Positions 10,401 to 22,928 of a stretch of DNA of 64,000 bases are shown here, piece after piece. Origin of the DNA: Lepidodermella squamata (taxonomy: Eukaryota > Gastrotricha); contig JBLDXI010000015.1 in NCBI GenBank assembly GCA_047495785.1, forward strand, positions 3,534,001-3,598,000, written 5' to 3'. Every line of letters begins with the position of its first letter. Position 1 is the first letter of the stretch. The notes under the pieces were generated by a model that saw only the letters and a list, made by a program, of their open reading frames with translations, did not search any database and was not told the origin of the DNA. The translations under genes were made by a program, and so were the position numbers.

Positions 10401-13400
10401 GCAAAATTCACGTGATGGGAAAATACATCGGTTAAACCTGCTAATAAAAAAATTTAAATGCTCATGAATTTTGGGAAAATCTGGAGATTAAAGCCTAAAT
10501 TTGGGGGTGATATAATCCATTCCAATTCTCTGGTTTCAGTCAAATCCAGCAATATCTCACATACCGTAACGGGTCCTAACTTTGGACAAAACACCTCTTT
10601 TAATTTAAAAAAATTCGGTTTTCGTCTAAAAAAATGGAAAAAAATATCCAAACCTCCGCCCAAGGAAGCTGCGTGGACAGGTGAAGTTTGGAAAATTTAG
10701 AAGCTCACCTTGATTTTAAAAAAATTGGTAAAGAAACCTCTAAATTTGGACACTTGTTCCCAAATTTGGACACCTCATTTGCATATGCTAATTCGACCTT
10801 ACACACATTTTATTTCTTGTTGCGCAATTTTTCTCGTTTTTTCAAAGGCGACTTTTGTAGCCGCGCGCTTGAGACTAAAATAATGCTACCGATAGGATTC
10901 ACTCATCGTCAGATTTAATGCAGATGTACCGTAACGAGTGGTAACTTTGGACAAAACGTGTTTTTCGAACATTAAAAATCAGGCTTTGCTCCTAAATTTC
11001 TGAAATTTTTACCAAAGGTGGGGACGGTGATTCTTGAATTTACTGCAAATTCTAGAAATTTTGAGAATTTTACCTGACCTTTGGCTAATTAATATGTGTT
11101 CCGGTAACTTTGGACAATTAGAGGGTAGCTTTGGACACTCATTTGCATATGCAATTTCATTGCAATTTCATTGTGAATTATCTGTTATTCATGGTTTTTC
11201 ATTTAATCTTGGGTCAGATATCGAAAAAAATTATGAACAGATGGCGCATCATCTGTTTCTCGGAAGTTCAATAAAAATACATTTCTGCGCAGCAGCATAC
11301 TTAACCCGTCCAAAAGTGTCCAAAATTACCCCAATTTTCACCTGTTTTTCAGGTAAATGCTCTGCTAAAACGCGTCGACGGATTGTCATTTTTTCTTCGA
11401 TTATAGGGAGAGTAAAGATAGGAGAATACTCATGCCAACTTTCATTGAAAACTGATCGATTATTAGAAAGATAGAAGGGGGGTCCCAAAACGGCACCCAA
11501 AGTCTCACTGCTTGCAACTTTTTCTGAAATTCGATTTCAGCTCCAATCGTCTTGATTTTTATGTCAAACAAAAGCTGAAGAGACGGAGCATTTTATGCGA
11601 AAACCCCATGATTTAAACTTTCAACCCTGAAAAGTTGCAAACCTGCAAAGCCGAAAGTGTCCAAAGTTACCCTGTCCACAATCACCACACGTTACGGTAC
11701 GCAATACCAATTATACACCAGGATCTTAATACCGTTAATGAACCATGAATCTTCTCGAAACTATGATAAACCAGGTGAAAATGTCTCTGAAGCACCGAGT
11801 CTCATTTAGAAAGTAGACGGAGGGATATCAGTTTGAGGTTAAACCATGGGTTGAGGTTTGAATGAGTCGTGGAGTTTCTTTATCGCTGAACTATTGACAT
11901 GTTTTACCGAAAGTGAACTGTCATTTGTCCCATGGTACGTGCTGTTCACCTGTTTAATTAAAGCTGGCGCCGTCGGATTTGTATTCGGATACATTATTAT
12001 TCCCTATGCTCTCTAGCCAAAATCATGAAAGCATAGCCTAGGCCGGGAGTCATTAAGCTAATTCCAATGTTCTATCAATGCGATGCCATTCTTTTCAAAA
12101 ACTGACAAAAAGCATACATTTCGTTTGCATATGCATAGAGATAAAAATATCATTAAAAGTGTCCAAATTTAGAGGCTAAATTCAAAGTCACCTGTATCAA
12201 AATTGGCTTGTCCTTCTGCCGAGATTTTTTTACAGAATTTAGTTTAGGTAAATCCCCATTTGCAAAAAAAATTTCAGCCCCAACCGTTCACAGGTGAGCA
12301 TTTGGCAAGGGGGGTCCCAAAACACCTTTCTGAGTGATCGAGCTTCGGCGATTTTTCGCAAATCGATAGTACGTGAAATCATTGGCAAATTTGGTACCGT
12401 TGGAAAGCCCACGAAGGGAGCTATTTTTCAGTGAAATTTCTAAACTTTTATCAGTTATGCACAAATTGATATTTGGGGCTAAAGCTCAAAGTGTCCAAAT
12501 TTGGGGTGTCCAAATTTAGGGCGCGTTACGGTGTAAGTAAATTATTTTTGCAGATTCGTATTTCACCGAAATTCCGGAACCGAATTACGCGTACGAACTC
12601 AACATCATTATTGGAGTTCCAGTTTCGTTCATTTCAGCTGTTGGCACACTACTTATTTTGTACCTCGCGAGATGGTTTTACAGGTAAGGCCAATTATGAT
12701 GGCAGTAACTTTTATTCTCACTGGAACCCCTCGATAGCTCGGGGTTCCAGATCGGGGGGAAATTATTTTTCTCCATGGCTAGCCATAGAGTATTCCCTCA
12801 TTCCAACAATAAGCGCATGGTAAAATTCAGCCTTTGGGAAATTAAATTTTTTCTCTATGGCTGAATTAAAATTTTTAAGGTGGAATTTTCATTCCAATTA
12901 TATATGCTATTTTTACAGGGGTATGCCTCTTTAACACCCCAAAAAGTGGCTCCAGATGGTGCGCATGTAGGAGTAGGAGTAGGATTAGGACCCTTATTTC
13001 GCAATTTTCTTTTTCAGCCACAATGCCCTGATAAAAGAATCCGAAAAACGCCTGCCTAGAAACGTTTACGAGCTTATTAAAAACCAGCCCAACTGCGAGA
13101 AAGTGTTTCGAAAATTAGCCGATGACAACTTTCGAAGCCGAGTTCTCTTGGAACCTGAGTGCGTTAGAATCAACAGGAACCAGGAGCTAGATCGTGGCTA
13201 CTACGGAGTGGTACGTCGAGGCGAATTCCATCTACGAAATTCAACGATCGTCCAAAGCGTGGCCGTTAAATACCCACTTACAACGGCTGGCGAAGACGCT
13301 GAGAGACGGCTATTCGCTATATTCACAGAAGCTTTGGCTATGGCTGAACTTAATCACGAAAGTCTACTTCCATTAACTGGAGTTGTCATGGCTGATGATG

Positions 13401-15159
13401 GCTTGCCGATGCTGGTGACACCATTCATGCCGAACGGATCCCTAAATAGATATTTGCTAAATATGGACAGAGATTTATATGAATCTGATTCATCACTCCA
13501 GCCGGCGCTTAACGAAAAGTTGCTTGGTTTTTGCCGCCAAATTTGCGACGGAATGGCTTATCTAGCCGGGAATAGAATAGTTCACTGCGATTTGGCGGCG
13601 AGAAACGTACTGCTGGACGACAATGAAATTTGTAAAATTTGCGATTTCGGTCTGGCGAAATGTTACAGCACGGATAAAAATTACTACACGTGATTTTAAA
13701 TTTCCTCAAAATTCAACTTCAATTAATTTTTCTTTTATCAGATCTAACCAGAATCGCGTGCCACCTCGATGGCACCCACCGGAGTCCTTCGGGACACAAC
13801 AACAGAAGGCGAGGTGGAAGTTTAACGAAGAAACTGATGTTTGGTCATATGGCGTAGTAATGTGGGAAATTTTTACACGTAAGCGTCGAACAATTATTTT
13901 TTCATGTCAATTTTGCTGATTTTTTTCGCAGTTTGCAAGTTACCTTTCGAGGATAGAAAAAACGAAGACTGCGCACATCATTTAGCATGGTTACACCAGC
14001 GATTCAAAGACGCAAAAATCGACAAATCACTCGATGATCTACCAAAACCACGTTTATGCTACATCAATCTGTAAGATTTTCGTTAAACAGAGTGTCTCAT
14101 AATTTGCGCAATATTTTGTGGGAAATTAAATATATCAGGAGACTCTTCCATCCTTTATCCACAAATTGAACATTAACAGGAGAAAACCCGGAAAACCCCG
14201 ATGGTAACTGGTTCGGTAATTTTTCGGTATTTACCCGGTTGGACCACATTTTTCGGATTTTTTAATCGCAATGACAAGTGACATAATTGATTACTATTCT
14301 CATGGCGAAGGTACGACTTTTCAGCAGTGACATTCCGCAAATGAGGGTCAAATCATCAGTGATTTTTCATCAGTGAAAATGAGCATTGACATTTGAGCTG
14401 CGACATTTGCGCAGTGAAAAATCATCCGTGACAAATCAGCAGTGATTTTTCTTTATTTATCCTACATTTTTTTCAAATTTATTATTTTCATCTCAGTGAC
14501 ATTTGCGCAGTGACATTTCAGCGGAGACATTTCATCAACAGAATCTCAGCCGTATTCAGCATAGGGGACTATGCGTTGCATTAAAGTTGAGCTCAAAAAG
14601 TGCAAGTTCAATGCCCGAGATTAATAAATAAAAATTGATGAATTATCACTTGCTCATTTGTCGCTGCTGAAATGTCACTGCTTGTCTTAACACCATTTAT
14701 TATTTAAATTAACACCAAAAGTTGATTTTTAGGAATTGCTACTGACAAAGTGTCACTAATGAAAAGTCACTGCTGAACCTCATTTGCTGAAGTGTCACTG
14801 CTGAACCTCATTTGCTGAAGTGTCACTGCTGAAAAGTCAGACCACGTCTCATGGCATCTTGAAATTTTGTAAGATTTTTCTGGCCACGAGTTATGACTAT
14901 TTGAGTTTTTGATCCCGTTTCCGTGTATTCTCTTTGTTTGCGTTACCTATAGAACACCCTGTAATTTAGGAATGAAGCTGATTTGATTTGTGTTTTATTT
15001 AGATACAACAAAGTTATGAAGACCTGTTGGCGGTACAATCCAATTCACCGGCCTAAATTCGCTGATCTCAAGATTTGGTTACAGGATCCGGATCGTACCT
15101 CTAGAAGCTTATTGGACGATATGTTAAATGACATTGATGGCGACTTTATCTTTGAATAA
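7471..15159 (+). CDS. receptor tyrosine kinase with sushi and trypsin-like (pseudoprotease) ectodomain
   Basis: Fifteen exons join in frame to about 1,081 residues: 7471-7551, 7603-7893, 7956-8048, 8108-8232, 8289-8719, 8777-8986, 9037-9179, 9238-9365, 9418-9641, 9700-9984, 12554-12683, 13018-13689, 13742-13878, 13932-14070, 15003-15159. Order: signal peptide (1-25), sushi 1 (~35-122), trypsin-like 1 (~137-340), sushi 2 (~341-410), trypsin-like 2 (~445-670), transmembrane helix (~680-705), tyrosine kinase (~745-1060). Protease 1 has CSGVLIDQTWILAASEC, so the catalytic His is Glu. Protease 2 keeps ITAAHC and an Asp (FDFAIIK), but the GDSGG site reads GMEWSNPLMC. The kinase has VAVKYP, HCDLAARN in place of HRDLAARN, CDFGLAK and WSYGVVMWE. 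It is probably a cell-surface receptor whose protease folds bind ligand. The stop codon overlaps AATAAA. Confidence 0.82.
9985..12553. repeat. 2.6-kb intron of the receptor kinase gene, filled with TACCGTAACG inverted-repeat elements
   Basis: This intron, just before the transmembrane exon, is about 45 times longer than its neighbours. It starts AGA|GTAGGA and ends TTTTTGCAG. It has no coding-like frame but carries repeats sharing (T)ACCGTAACG...TAACTTTGGACA. One set of inverted ends is at 10562-10570 and 12525-12532; a second nested pair is at 10927 and 11699. Many copies of (A)ACTTTGGACA or its complement TGTCCAAA occur between them. Confidence 0.7.
10927..11699. mobile_element. non-autonomous inverted-repeat element (TACCGTAACG family)
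   Basis: The left end reads TACCGTAACGAGTGGT, then AACTTTGGACA. The right end, read on the opposite strand, is TACCGTAACGTGTGGT and then GGGTAACTTTGGACA. These are matching imperfect terminal inverted repeats around about 770 bases with no transposase frame. Related internal sequence recurs at 28030-28320 and 19945-20110. Confidence 0.6.
12721..12800. repeat. partial copy of the CTGGAACCCC hairpin repeat
   Basis: The palindrome CTGGAACCCC...GGGGTTCCAG (12721-12750) followed by ATCGGGGGGAAATTATTTTTCTCCATGG matches the centre and right arm of the hairpin at 26161-26310. It lies in an intron of the first receptor kinase gene. Confidence 0.6.
14088..14961. mobile_element. mariner-like-ended non-autonomous element in last intron of receptor kinase 1
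   Basis: The left end CAGAGTGTCTCATAA and the right end, read in reverse, CAGGGTGTTCTATAG form imperfect inverted repeats of CAGxGTGTCxCA type. Inside are AACCCCGATGGTAACTGG (about 14195) and a degenerate array of GCAGTGACATTT-like units (14320-14540) whose complement (AAATGTCACTGC, AGTGTCACTGCTGAA) recurs at 14665-14845, forming foldback arms. No transposase frame is present. Confidence 0.55.
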
Positions 15160-17847
15160 ATACTGAGTTGTTTTACGTACGGTGTATTTTTGAGGCTTAC
15201 AGCGGCTTCTCAAGTGTTTATACCTAGGGAGTTAGAACTTTCAAATTTCTATTCATTCGACAAAAATAACAACAAACAAATAAAAATTAATTTTTACGAT
15301 GAGACCGCAGGCAGATGCGAATCTAAAATAAGGAATTTTTTTGAAAATGAGAAACCTTCAAGTTTTTCCTCCAGCCTATTTACGTATTCTATCCTGATGC
15401 ATCTGAATGAGAAAAATGGTCAGGCGGGATGCTGATATCGATGATAAGGATACTGAATTATCGCCGCTTTATCATGTGTCCGATATATATGTATATTATA
15501 TAGGCGGCGACGTTTTGCGGCTGCTTTGTTGTCCGAGCAGCGCCACATTTCCGCTTTTATTGAATAATCTATTATCATCACAAAAATGATGCTGTGATGC
15601 GCGCGTTAGCTTATTATTTTCTTCGCGCAAGTAGCTTTGTAAAATGTGTGTATATGTCTCGCAGCGCGCGCAGTCGTCGATCTTTGCTGCCACAAAGTGA
15701 CGCGCACAAATATACGCGCTTTTACAGCCGCGCATCATCGCTTCCGGGGTTACTTTCGGGCTGCGACTCCTTTCCGAAATGTATATTCTTACAGTAATAA
15801 AATATATCGACAACACGCCCCCTGTTTTGGTAGCAGCAAATGCGCATTTTTCAATTTAGTCAACTTTCGTAAATAAAAATTATTAACCAATGCGTGCGCG
15901 CAAAAAAATGCGCAAATTAAGGTGGATGCGCTTTTTTGCACCTGATTATTTTCCGCGCACGCGCACAAGTGCGGTAACGCAGATAATTAATACCAACCAT
16001 GGTACTGTTTTTTATTAACGATTTTTATAGCCCCGCAAAGTAGCCAACTGAGCTTGTTTACGAACTGAGCCAAGGTGCATTATCGCCACAAGTTCGCCGC
16101 ACTGATTATGAGAAGAAGATGCAATCACGCGATTTTGATATATTTATTTTAAAGGTCGAAGGCGCGCAGTGTTTCGATAAATACCGTGAAGGCATGTTAA
16201 ACACGCCTTGAAAGCTTTTTCGCGCGCTATGAACTCACCGTCTGCTGGTTTTGCTGTATCCAGCCGTGCGTGTAAAATGTTGCTAAATGCGTTTTGGTTA
16301 AACAGCCTGGGCTATATGTTGGTAATTACTGACCGCGTAATGTTTATTTACGTTTTCGGCTTACTGTTCAACACGCGTGAAGTACAAAATGACACCATTG
16401 AGGTTCAGCGCTCGCGATTTATATGTAAAACAATATCGTTAATAATCGTTATTAGCGATATGGGCTATACTATTTTTACGTATGTAAGGAAAACGACATT
16501 GAATAATTACATCGCCTAGGTTCCAGAAATTACTAAAAATTGCGCTCTCTTGAAATTATATTACCCGGATTTTCCCGGTTTTTTCCGGATCAACTTAATT
16601 CCCGCACTGAGACTGGGAGAATCTTATTACATTTTTTTTGCCTCCGTTTAGATCAATATAACTATGTTTTTCATATATATTGCAATATCACCGCTGAGTC
16701 TAGACATTATTAACTGGTATTTTTGTGCGCCAAGTGTCATCCGTGTCCCGTCGCAGAAGCAGACAATGTGCCCGTTTCGGGTAAACAAATTTAGGTGCGA
16801 TGCACGGGTGTAATAATTCCATGCGCGCAATATACTTTTTTTCGCGTGAAATATCTTCGTTTTCATAGAAAAACACAAGGACCCCTATCCCTAAAGGTCA
16901 ATTTTCAAATAATGGTATGTTGGATTAACCTAATAGGTTTGTGTTGAAAAATATGCGTTTTCTTGGGTTCATGTTATTACACGGGGACAACTTTTAGGTT
17001 AGCGTCTTGTGCAAATAATATATCAAGAAAAAATGTAAATAATAATACGGAATATGCCGTGATAAATACAAGGTTGCCGAGCGAGGAGTCAAGTATTTTC
17101 GCGCGCTGCCATCGATAGCCGGCCATAGAAAATGAAGAGGCTACTAGCGGCAGAGATATACCTGCATTTCAGTATATATGTTTACATCTAACCTATTTAT
17201 AGTGGTATAAATGCCTTATATTTCGGGTGTTTTCACTGCTCCTCAACAATATCGCATGCCACCTATTGTAGGTATATTACCGGTCATGTTTGCGGTTGTT
17301 ATAATATACCCGTGTAGTAGTATAATAATGAAGCGCGCACTCGGTAGTAATAATAATATGGCGCTCTTTTCTCGCGCAGTCGAAAATTCCGAAACGACAG
17401 CAGATATAATATGTGTTTCAACGCGTTATTTTGCGCTGTTGTTATGGCTATATGCGATTCGCGTATTGATAGTCTCGGCTTAACATGGTTATAGTTGTGT
17501 TATAGACCGGGCTTATACTCCTCCGAACAACTATATTATATTCGCGGTATAATATTTTTTCGGGTTCATTAGCCGCGCACGAGAACTTGGCGACTGAATA
17601 CGAGCATTAAAACCTAATCACTCGTAATTACTACCTGATCGCACAACATATACCGCTTATATAAGAACCACCCCCAATCTATACGCAAAAGCAAGCAGTT
17701 TTTCTCATAGCCACACCCTCCATTCACATTTTACTATACGCAAATCATAATGTAGAATATTTAATCGATTAATTCTGCCCCAAAATTCGGAATGACAATG
17801 GCGCTTCAATTGAGGGTATGTAGCTGCCTAGTTTGGAGCTGAATAAC
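15160..17847. other. long intergenic region
   Basis: About 2.7 kb without a supported gene. Frames of 60-106 codons occur but lack splice context, domains or coding-like composition. The stretch 15590-17600 is unusual in mixing AT-rich sequence with frequent GCGCGC/CGCGCG strings; TATATAGGCGGCG occurs near 15498. It lies upstream of the CUB receptor gene and may hold its regulatory DNA. Confidence 0.4.
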
Positions 17848-20800
17848 ATGTTCAGGAAGCTACAAGGCGTCATATGGATCTTCCTATGGTTATTCGGGAT
17901 AGGTAATAAAGAAAAAAATATTTTAGCTCCAACGTAATTTTTTTAATTCCCATGCAGTATTTCCCAACGAACCAGAAATAATAGAGCCCAGTGATGGCAG
18001 TGCATCGGACGATCAAGTGGCTAGATCTCAGCAAATACCGCCTCAAGTTGACCACTGCCGGTTCTTATTTCAAAGCCCGTCCATCTCGCCGAGCGCATCT
18101 GTAAGCAACGAAAAAGGCGCGCATGTCTTCATATCACCCGCCGGGCGATTCGCCTCGCCGACGATACCTATCACAACGGCTACGAACCGGCAAATGCTGC
18201 TACAACCGTCGCGAGTCTGCGAGTTTGCCTTCATCGCGTCGGCGAACGAAAAAGTCGACATTGCCTTCACGGATTTCGACATGCCTGGCCATCCGCCTCA
18301 ATGCAAACGGGCGTATCTCGATATCGTTTTCCAATCCGATGTTAGCGAGTTCAGAAATTTCGTTGAACTAAATCATGAAAACAGGTTTTTTTCAGCAAAT
18401 TTTTCGAAAATTTTGTTGAAGTTTTCTGGTTTAGATATTGCGGTAAAGATCTCATAAATGTTCCGCATAGACTTATTTCGTTGCACCAATCGATCTTCAT
18501 GCTTATGGACACGACTTCGATGAAAAATAACAGCGAAGGCTGGAGAGGTTTTCGAGGGACATTTGCCTTCATCCCAGCTCGTAAAAATTCACTTATTTTC
18601 AAGATTTATCAATTATCAAAACTTTATAAAGGTCCTTACCATATCGGGACACCTTTACCACCAGCAGCCAGTGGCAGTAGCTTGGCTTCAGCTTCGTTGT
18701 CCGAATGTGGTGGCCAGCTGATTCGATCAAGCATGACGCCTTCTGGGGTCATTTTGTCGCCGAATTACCCGGGTCTATACGGCGATGATGCTTACTGCTT
18801 TTGGCGCCTTCAAGGCAACCCTGGCGAGAGAATCCGCTTGACCTTCAACGATTTCGGAATCTTTTTCGGCGATGAACAGTAAATTAGTTGTATCCACTCT
18901 GGGCTCTTAAAGTTTCATACCTGTTACATAGATGTCCCTTCGATTTCGTCAACATTTACGACGGCTTCAACGCTTGGTCACCGTTGCTAAGGACGCTTTG
19001 CGGCCAGTTACGGAATGGCGACGTCACTCTATACAGCCGTGGATACGAAATGTTTATTGGTAATTTATTTAAAAATGTTCAGTCTGATTTTTCAATTGAA
19101 TTTCTTAGAATTTGTCAGCGGTCGGGGTCGATATGATAGTCGAACTTTTGGCGGCTTGCCCTATTGGATGCCAAAGGACGATTTCTCGGTAATCCTTCGG
19201 TCTTTTAAATTTTACTATTTTTTACGAATTTATTTTTAGTATAAACGACGAGGGTTCAAGGCTTCATTTGAATTTTCAAGCAAAATCGTACCCCTCAGCA
19301 ATATTTTGGGCGCGAATGCTGCTCATATAGCTGGGTCGAAATGCGACCAATTGATTCAAAATACGATCGGGCGAAGTTCGGCAGGAAAAGTAGAACCGTT
19401 ATCACCCCCTCAAACTGTCGATTCGGCCCTTTCAATATCGGCAAACTCGATTTTCTCGCCATTCTACCCAGCCGACGCTCCGGAAAATATCACCTGTATT
19501 TACACGTTTCAGGGCAGAAACGAGCGTGATTACATCGATAAAGTTCGACTGGTGGTCGTCGACTTTGGCGAAGGAACGGGCGAGGCTCTTTTGAATGATC
19601 ACGTGCTGTTGAATCCTCAAAATTGCAACGAGAGACCTGTGCTCGAAAACTACGATGAATTTAACAGCACCAAGCTATTTTCCGTCTCATTTTACTCAGC
19701 CGGACTGTCGTCGATAACTAGCAAAACATCGGATAAAAATGCTTGCAAACAAGACGGTTCGAACTTATTGAAACCGGGCTCAGTCATTGGTAAATTACTG
19801 GCAAATTGCGATTAATCATGAATTTTTTTCTTTTTTTTCTATAGAATCTCTTGGTCCGAATTTGACGATGACGTTTTCAAGTTCCGATATCTCAACGTTG
19901 AATCAAAAGCGCAGATTTTTATTCCAATACAGCTTTGTAAGTCTTTCTTGCCGTACTATAACTAAGGATAAGTTGGGACAAAACCTCATGGTTTTCGACT
20001 GTTAAGAAATCAGTTTTTGCTCAAAAATTCAAAATTTCGTACAAAATAATCGGGCTGGATGATAATCAGTGATTCCTGTTTTTTTTCAAATTTTTCCTAA
20101 TTTACTGGATTTTTGGAAATTTTTTAAAGCTTTTTAAAAATACGACCTTTTGAGTTACCCAGGATTTGCCCATATGGGTCGAATTTTTAGGATGTTTTTT
20201 TTAATTTCCTAAAGCTATAATTTTCTTATTAAAGGATTAAGGGTTAGGTACCTCGTTTGAAACCATTTGAAGCTTGGGGAAAATATTTGATTGATTTTTT
20301 TTTTCATTTCAGATTCGAGATTATCACGTCTCATCTGCTGGAGCTGGTCGCCAAACCGCCGACCATACGTGCCATTACGTGTTCAATTCATCGATTTACG
20401 GCGGAACCAACAAAAATGACATTCCAAACAGTGCCGAGTTACACGAACAACCTGTACAGCAATTCATTTCTTTCTTCACATCACCCCACTTCCCGCGGCC
20501 GTACCCGACAAATGCGCGGTGCGTGTATGATTTCATCATCGACCGGCAACGGTACAGCCAAATGCGCATTTGGTTCGATTTATTCGACGTAGGCGAGGCG
20601 CCGTTTCAGCTGACCGATCGCATTAGGACGTGTCGAGATCACGACCACGTGGCTATTTATCAATTTCTGCCTAGTTCACGGTCTTCTGATGTGACTTCGC
20701 CTAACCCTGGGTCATATTCGGCGGCGTCATTTCCACCTGGCACGTTGCCAGTTTTACATTCATTGATTTGCGGACGCTTTTTGCCTGGACCAATTGTTAG

Positions 20801-22680
20801 CGATCCCGAATCAAGCGTAATTTTGAATTTTTATTAAAAATAATTAATTAATTTTTATTCTATAGGGTTTTCAAGTTGTTTTCAACAGCGGCGTAAAGAA
20901 ATCTGCCGCTGCAGTTCAGGGTGATTTCCGAGGCTTTCGGGCTAATTTCGAGTTTCTCGTGCCTCCCCCGGTCCCGTCTCGAGAAGGAAGGCCCGTTAAC
21001 AGTTCCGTCAGCATCGAATGTCCGGCTAAGCAAATCGTAGTCGGACGTAAAGGAGCGATTGTTAGCCCTGATTATCCAACATCTTTCTACCCAGCCCATG
21101 GCGTAACTTGTGACTGGACTATTCAAACTTACAGCGATAGTGCAAAGCTTCAGTTGATGCTGACAGAGTTCGAAATTGAGGGAACTTACAATCCAACAGT
21201 AAGCTAATACAACAAATCAAGCTATTTAAGGTGTTTTGATACAAATTGTCAGGTTGGACTCGAGAATTGTCAAAACGCTGCTCTGGAGATTTACAGCGGC
21301 CCCAGTTTGGATCAGCCGACTGTCATTCGATGTTCGAGTGCTTCGATCCTAGCTGGAGAGACTTTCATTACGCATGGAAACAAAGCCAGAATACGGTAAA
21401 GTTTATTTTATTTTTCGTAACTTTGTTTGAGGTTATTTTTTTCGCTATAGGTTTCTTACGTCACCAGCTTCGACTGGTGGGCCTGGTTTTCGGATAGATT
21501 GGAACGAAGTATTTGATGTTAATGGTAAATTTCGATATTAGTCAATTTATTGACTGCCTAATTATTGAGTTATTTTTCCTAGAAACCGAATGTCGTATGT
21601 CACCAGCGACTAAATTGTGGTGCTCTGGATCTCGGCGATGCATTTCATCGGAGCTGCGATGTGATGGTTTGTTCATTATTATTCAATTTTCGAATTTTTC
21701 GAAAAAAGCCCAAATTTTCCTTTCCCTATTGGCTTATGCTATTTTATAGAGAAAATTACGGGGATAAAACCAGTGAAAACTCTATATTTTTATCAAATAC
21801 GGTTACGGAGATATCCAAGCGTGAATTTGGTCACGTGACCTTATCTGCCGTCACACCTGAGTGATTATCTCAATAACGGTGATAGATACGAAGCCGCTCT
21901 CAGAGACAAAAATCATCAGAGAGATGAGATCTATTTACAAATTTGTCTACAAATGATAATTTTTGCAAAAAACATTATTTTTACAAAATATGTGAATTCA
22001 GGAATTTTAATTAAGGTGGATTAATTATTATTAATTTCAAACGTTTTTTTTCTACAGGAATTCCGCATTGTGGTTTGACGGACTTGACTGATGAAGACAA
22101 GTGCTCGCGGCCGATAGCGAACCCAGCCAGTCTGGTTCTGATCGCTGCCGGCGGATCAGCCGCCCTTCTCAGCCTCGTTGTCATCCTTCTGGTTGTAATA
22201 TGCCGTTTGCGGCGGCAACGCGTCAAGCATAGGCAACTCGAGAAGGAAGCCCTGCCGCCAACAAGCGACAATAGCTCGCCGGAACACGCGACCCGGTCGA
22301 CAAGCCGGCGCGATAGCAGCAGTGATTCATCGATTCGCTACAACCTTAACCGCCGGTTGATCATAAGCGACGAACCACAGGCATCGGCGTTGCGGAGTTC
22401 GTTCATCGAACGCAAGCCAGCCCCACCGCCGCCATTACCGCCGCCGATAATTAACACTCGCAATCAGCATCACCATCACAACAACAATTACCAAAATCAA
22501 CAGCAGAATCATCACTACCCGGCTAAGCTGAGCGTGAAGACGACGAAATGTGTTGAGGAGACGGTGCTCATCGATACGGAAACAGTCAGTGGTAGCACGG
22601 TGACCGCCTCGGCCAGTTCGAAAAGCAACGGCGGCGGCGCGAAACGAATGCAGCTATTCGAAAAAATCACTATTGTTTGA
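17848..22680 (+). CDS. CUB-LDLa transmembrane protein (LEV-10/NETO-like)
   Basis: Fourteen exons join in frame to about 1,161 residues: 17848-17902, 17958-18384, 18435-18580, 18632-18878, 18932-19059, 19109-19188, 19240-19789, 19845-19936, 20313-20816, 20866-21198, 21253-21395, 21451-21524, 21583-21666, 22058-22680. Order: signal peptide or anchor (MFRKLQGVIWIFLWLFGI), about five CUB domains (GVILSPNYPGLYGDDAYCFW, CPFDFVNIYDG, GAIVSPDYPTSFYP), one LDLa (CRMSPATKLWCSGSRRCISS), a transmembrane helix (~975-1002), then a Ser/Pro/His-rich tail ending ITIV, a class I PDZ ligand. Five CUBs plus LDLa match C. elegans LEV-10, an acetylcholine-receptor clustering factor; a similar role here is inference. 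The 51-base intron 18581-18631 is a multiple of three and could be retained. Confidence 0.85.
19937..20312. repeat. intron with diverged TACCGTAACG-family copy
   Basis: Within this CUB-gene intron, 19950-20110 aligns by eye with 10927 onward: a diverged end, AAGTTGGGACAAAAC for AACTTTGGACAAAAC, then a TTTTTCGA...ATCAG...TTTGCTC series in the same order. Confidence 0.45.
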
Positions 22681-22928
22681 TAAATATATATAGAAGAGTC
22701 TCACTCTTTTTCTATTGTTTATTATATTGATGACGAAATTTGAAAAATTCGTGGATAAAATATACTTTTTTATCAGAAGAAATAAAGCGCTACCTTTCAT
22801 CCCAATATGTGTCGCGTATAATATGACTCATCTTCTTAACGTAATTTAAATACGTGAGCATCATTATAAGCCCCGAAAAACCTGAGCTGAGAATGTTGCA
22901 CTTTTTATAAGCTAATCTGTAACGTTCA

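Noticed and set aside
14320-14845. CRISPR-like array from repeated GCAGTGACATTT units
   Set aside because: Units are irregular, without constant spacers, inverted in the second half, and within a eukaryotic intron; a foldback repeat explains them.
16208-17483. Two plus-strand frames of 103 and 90 codons (16208-16519, 17211-17483)
   Set aside because: Irregular composition, no splice context or recognisable domain; probably chance in GCGC-rich spacer.
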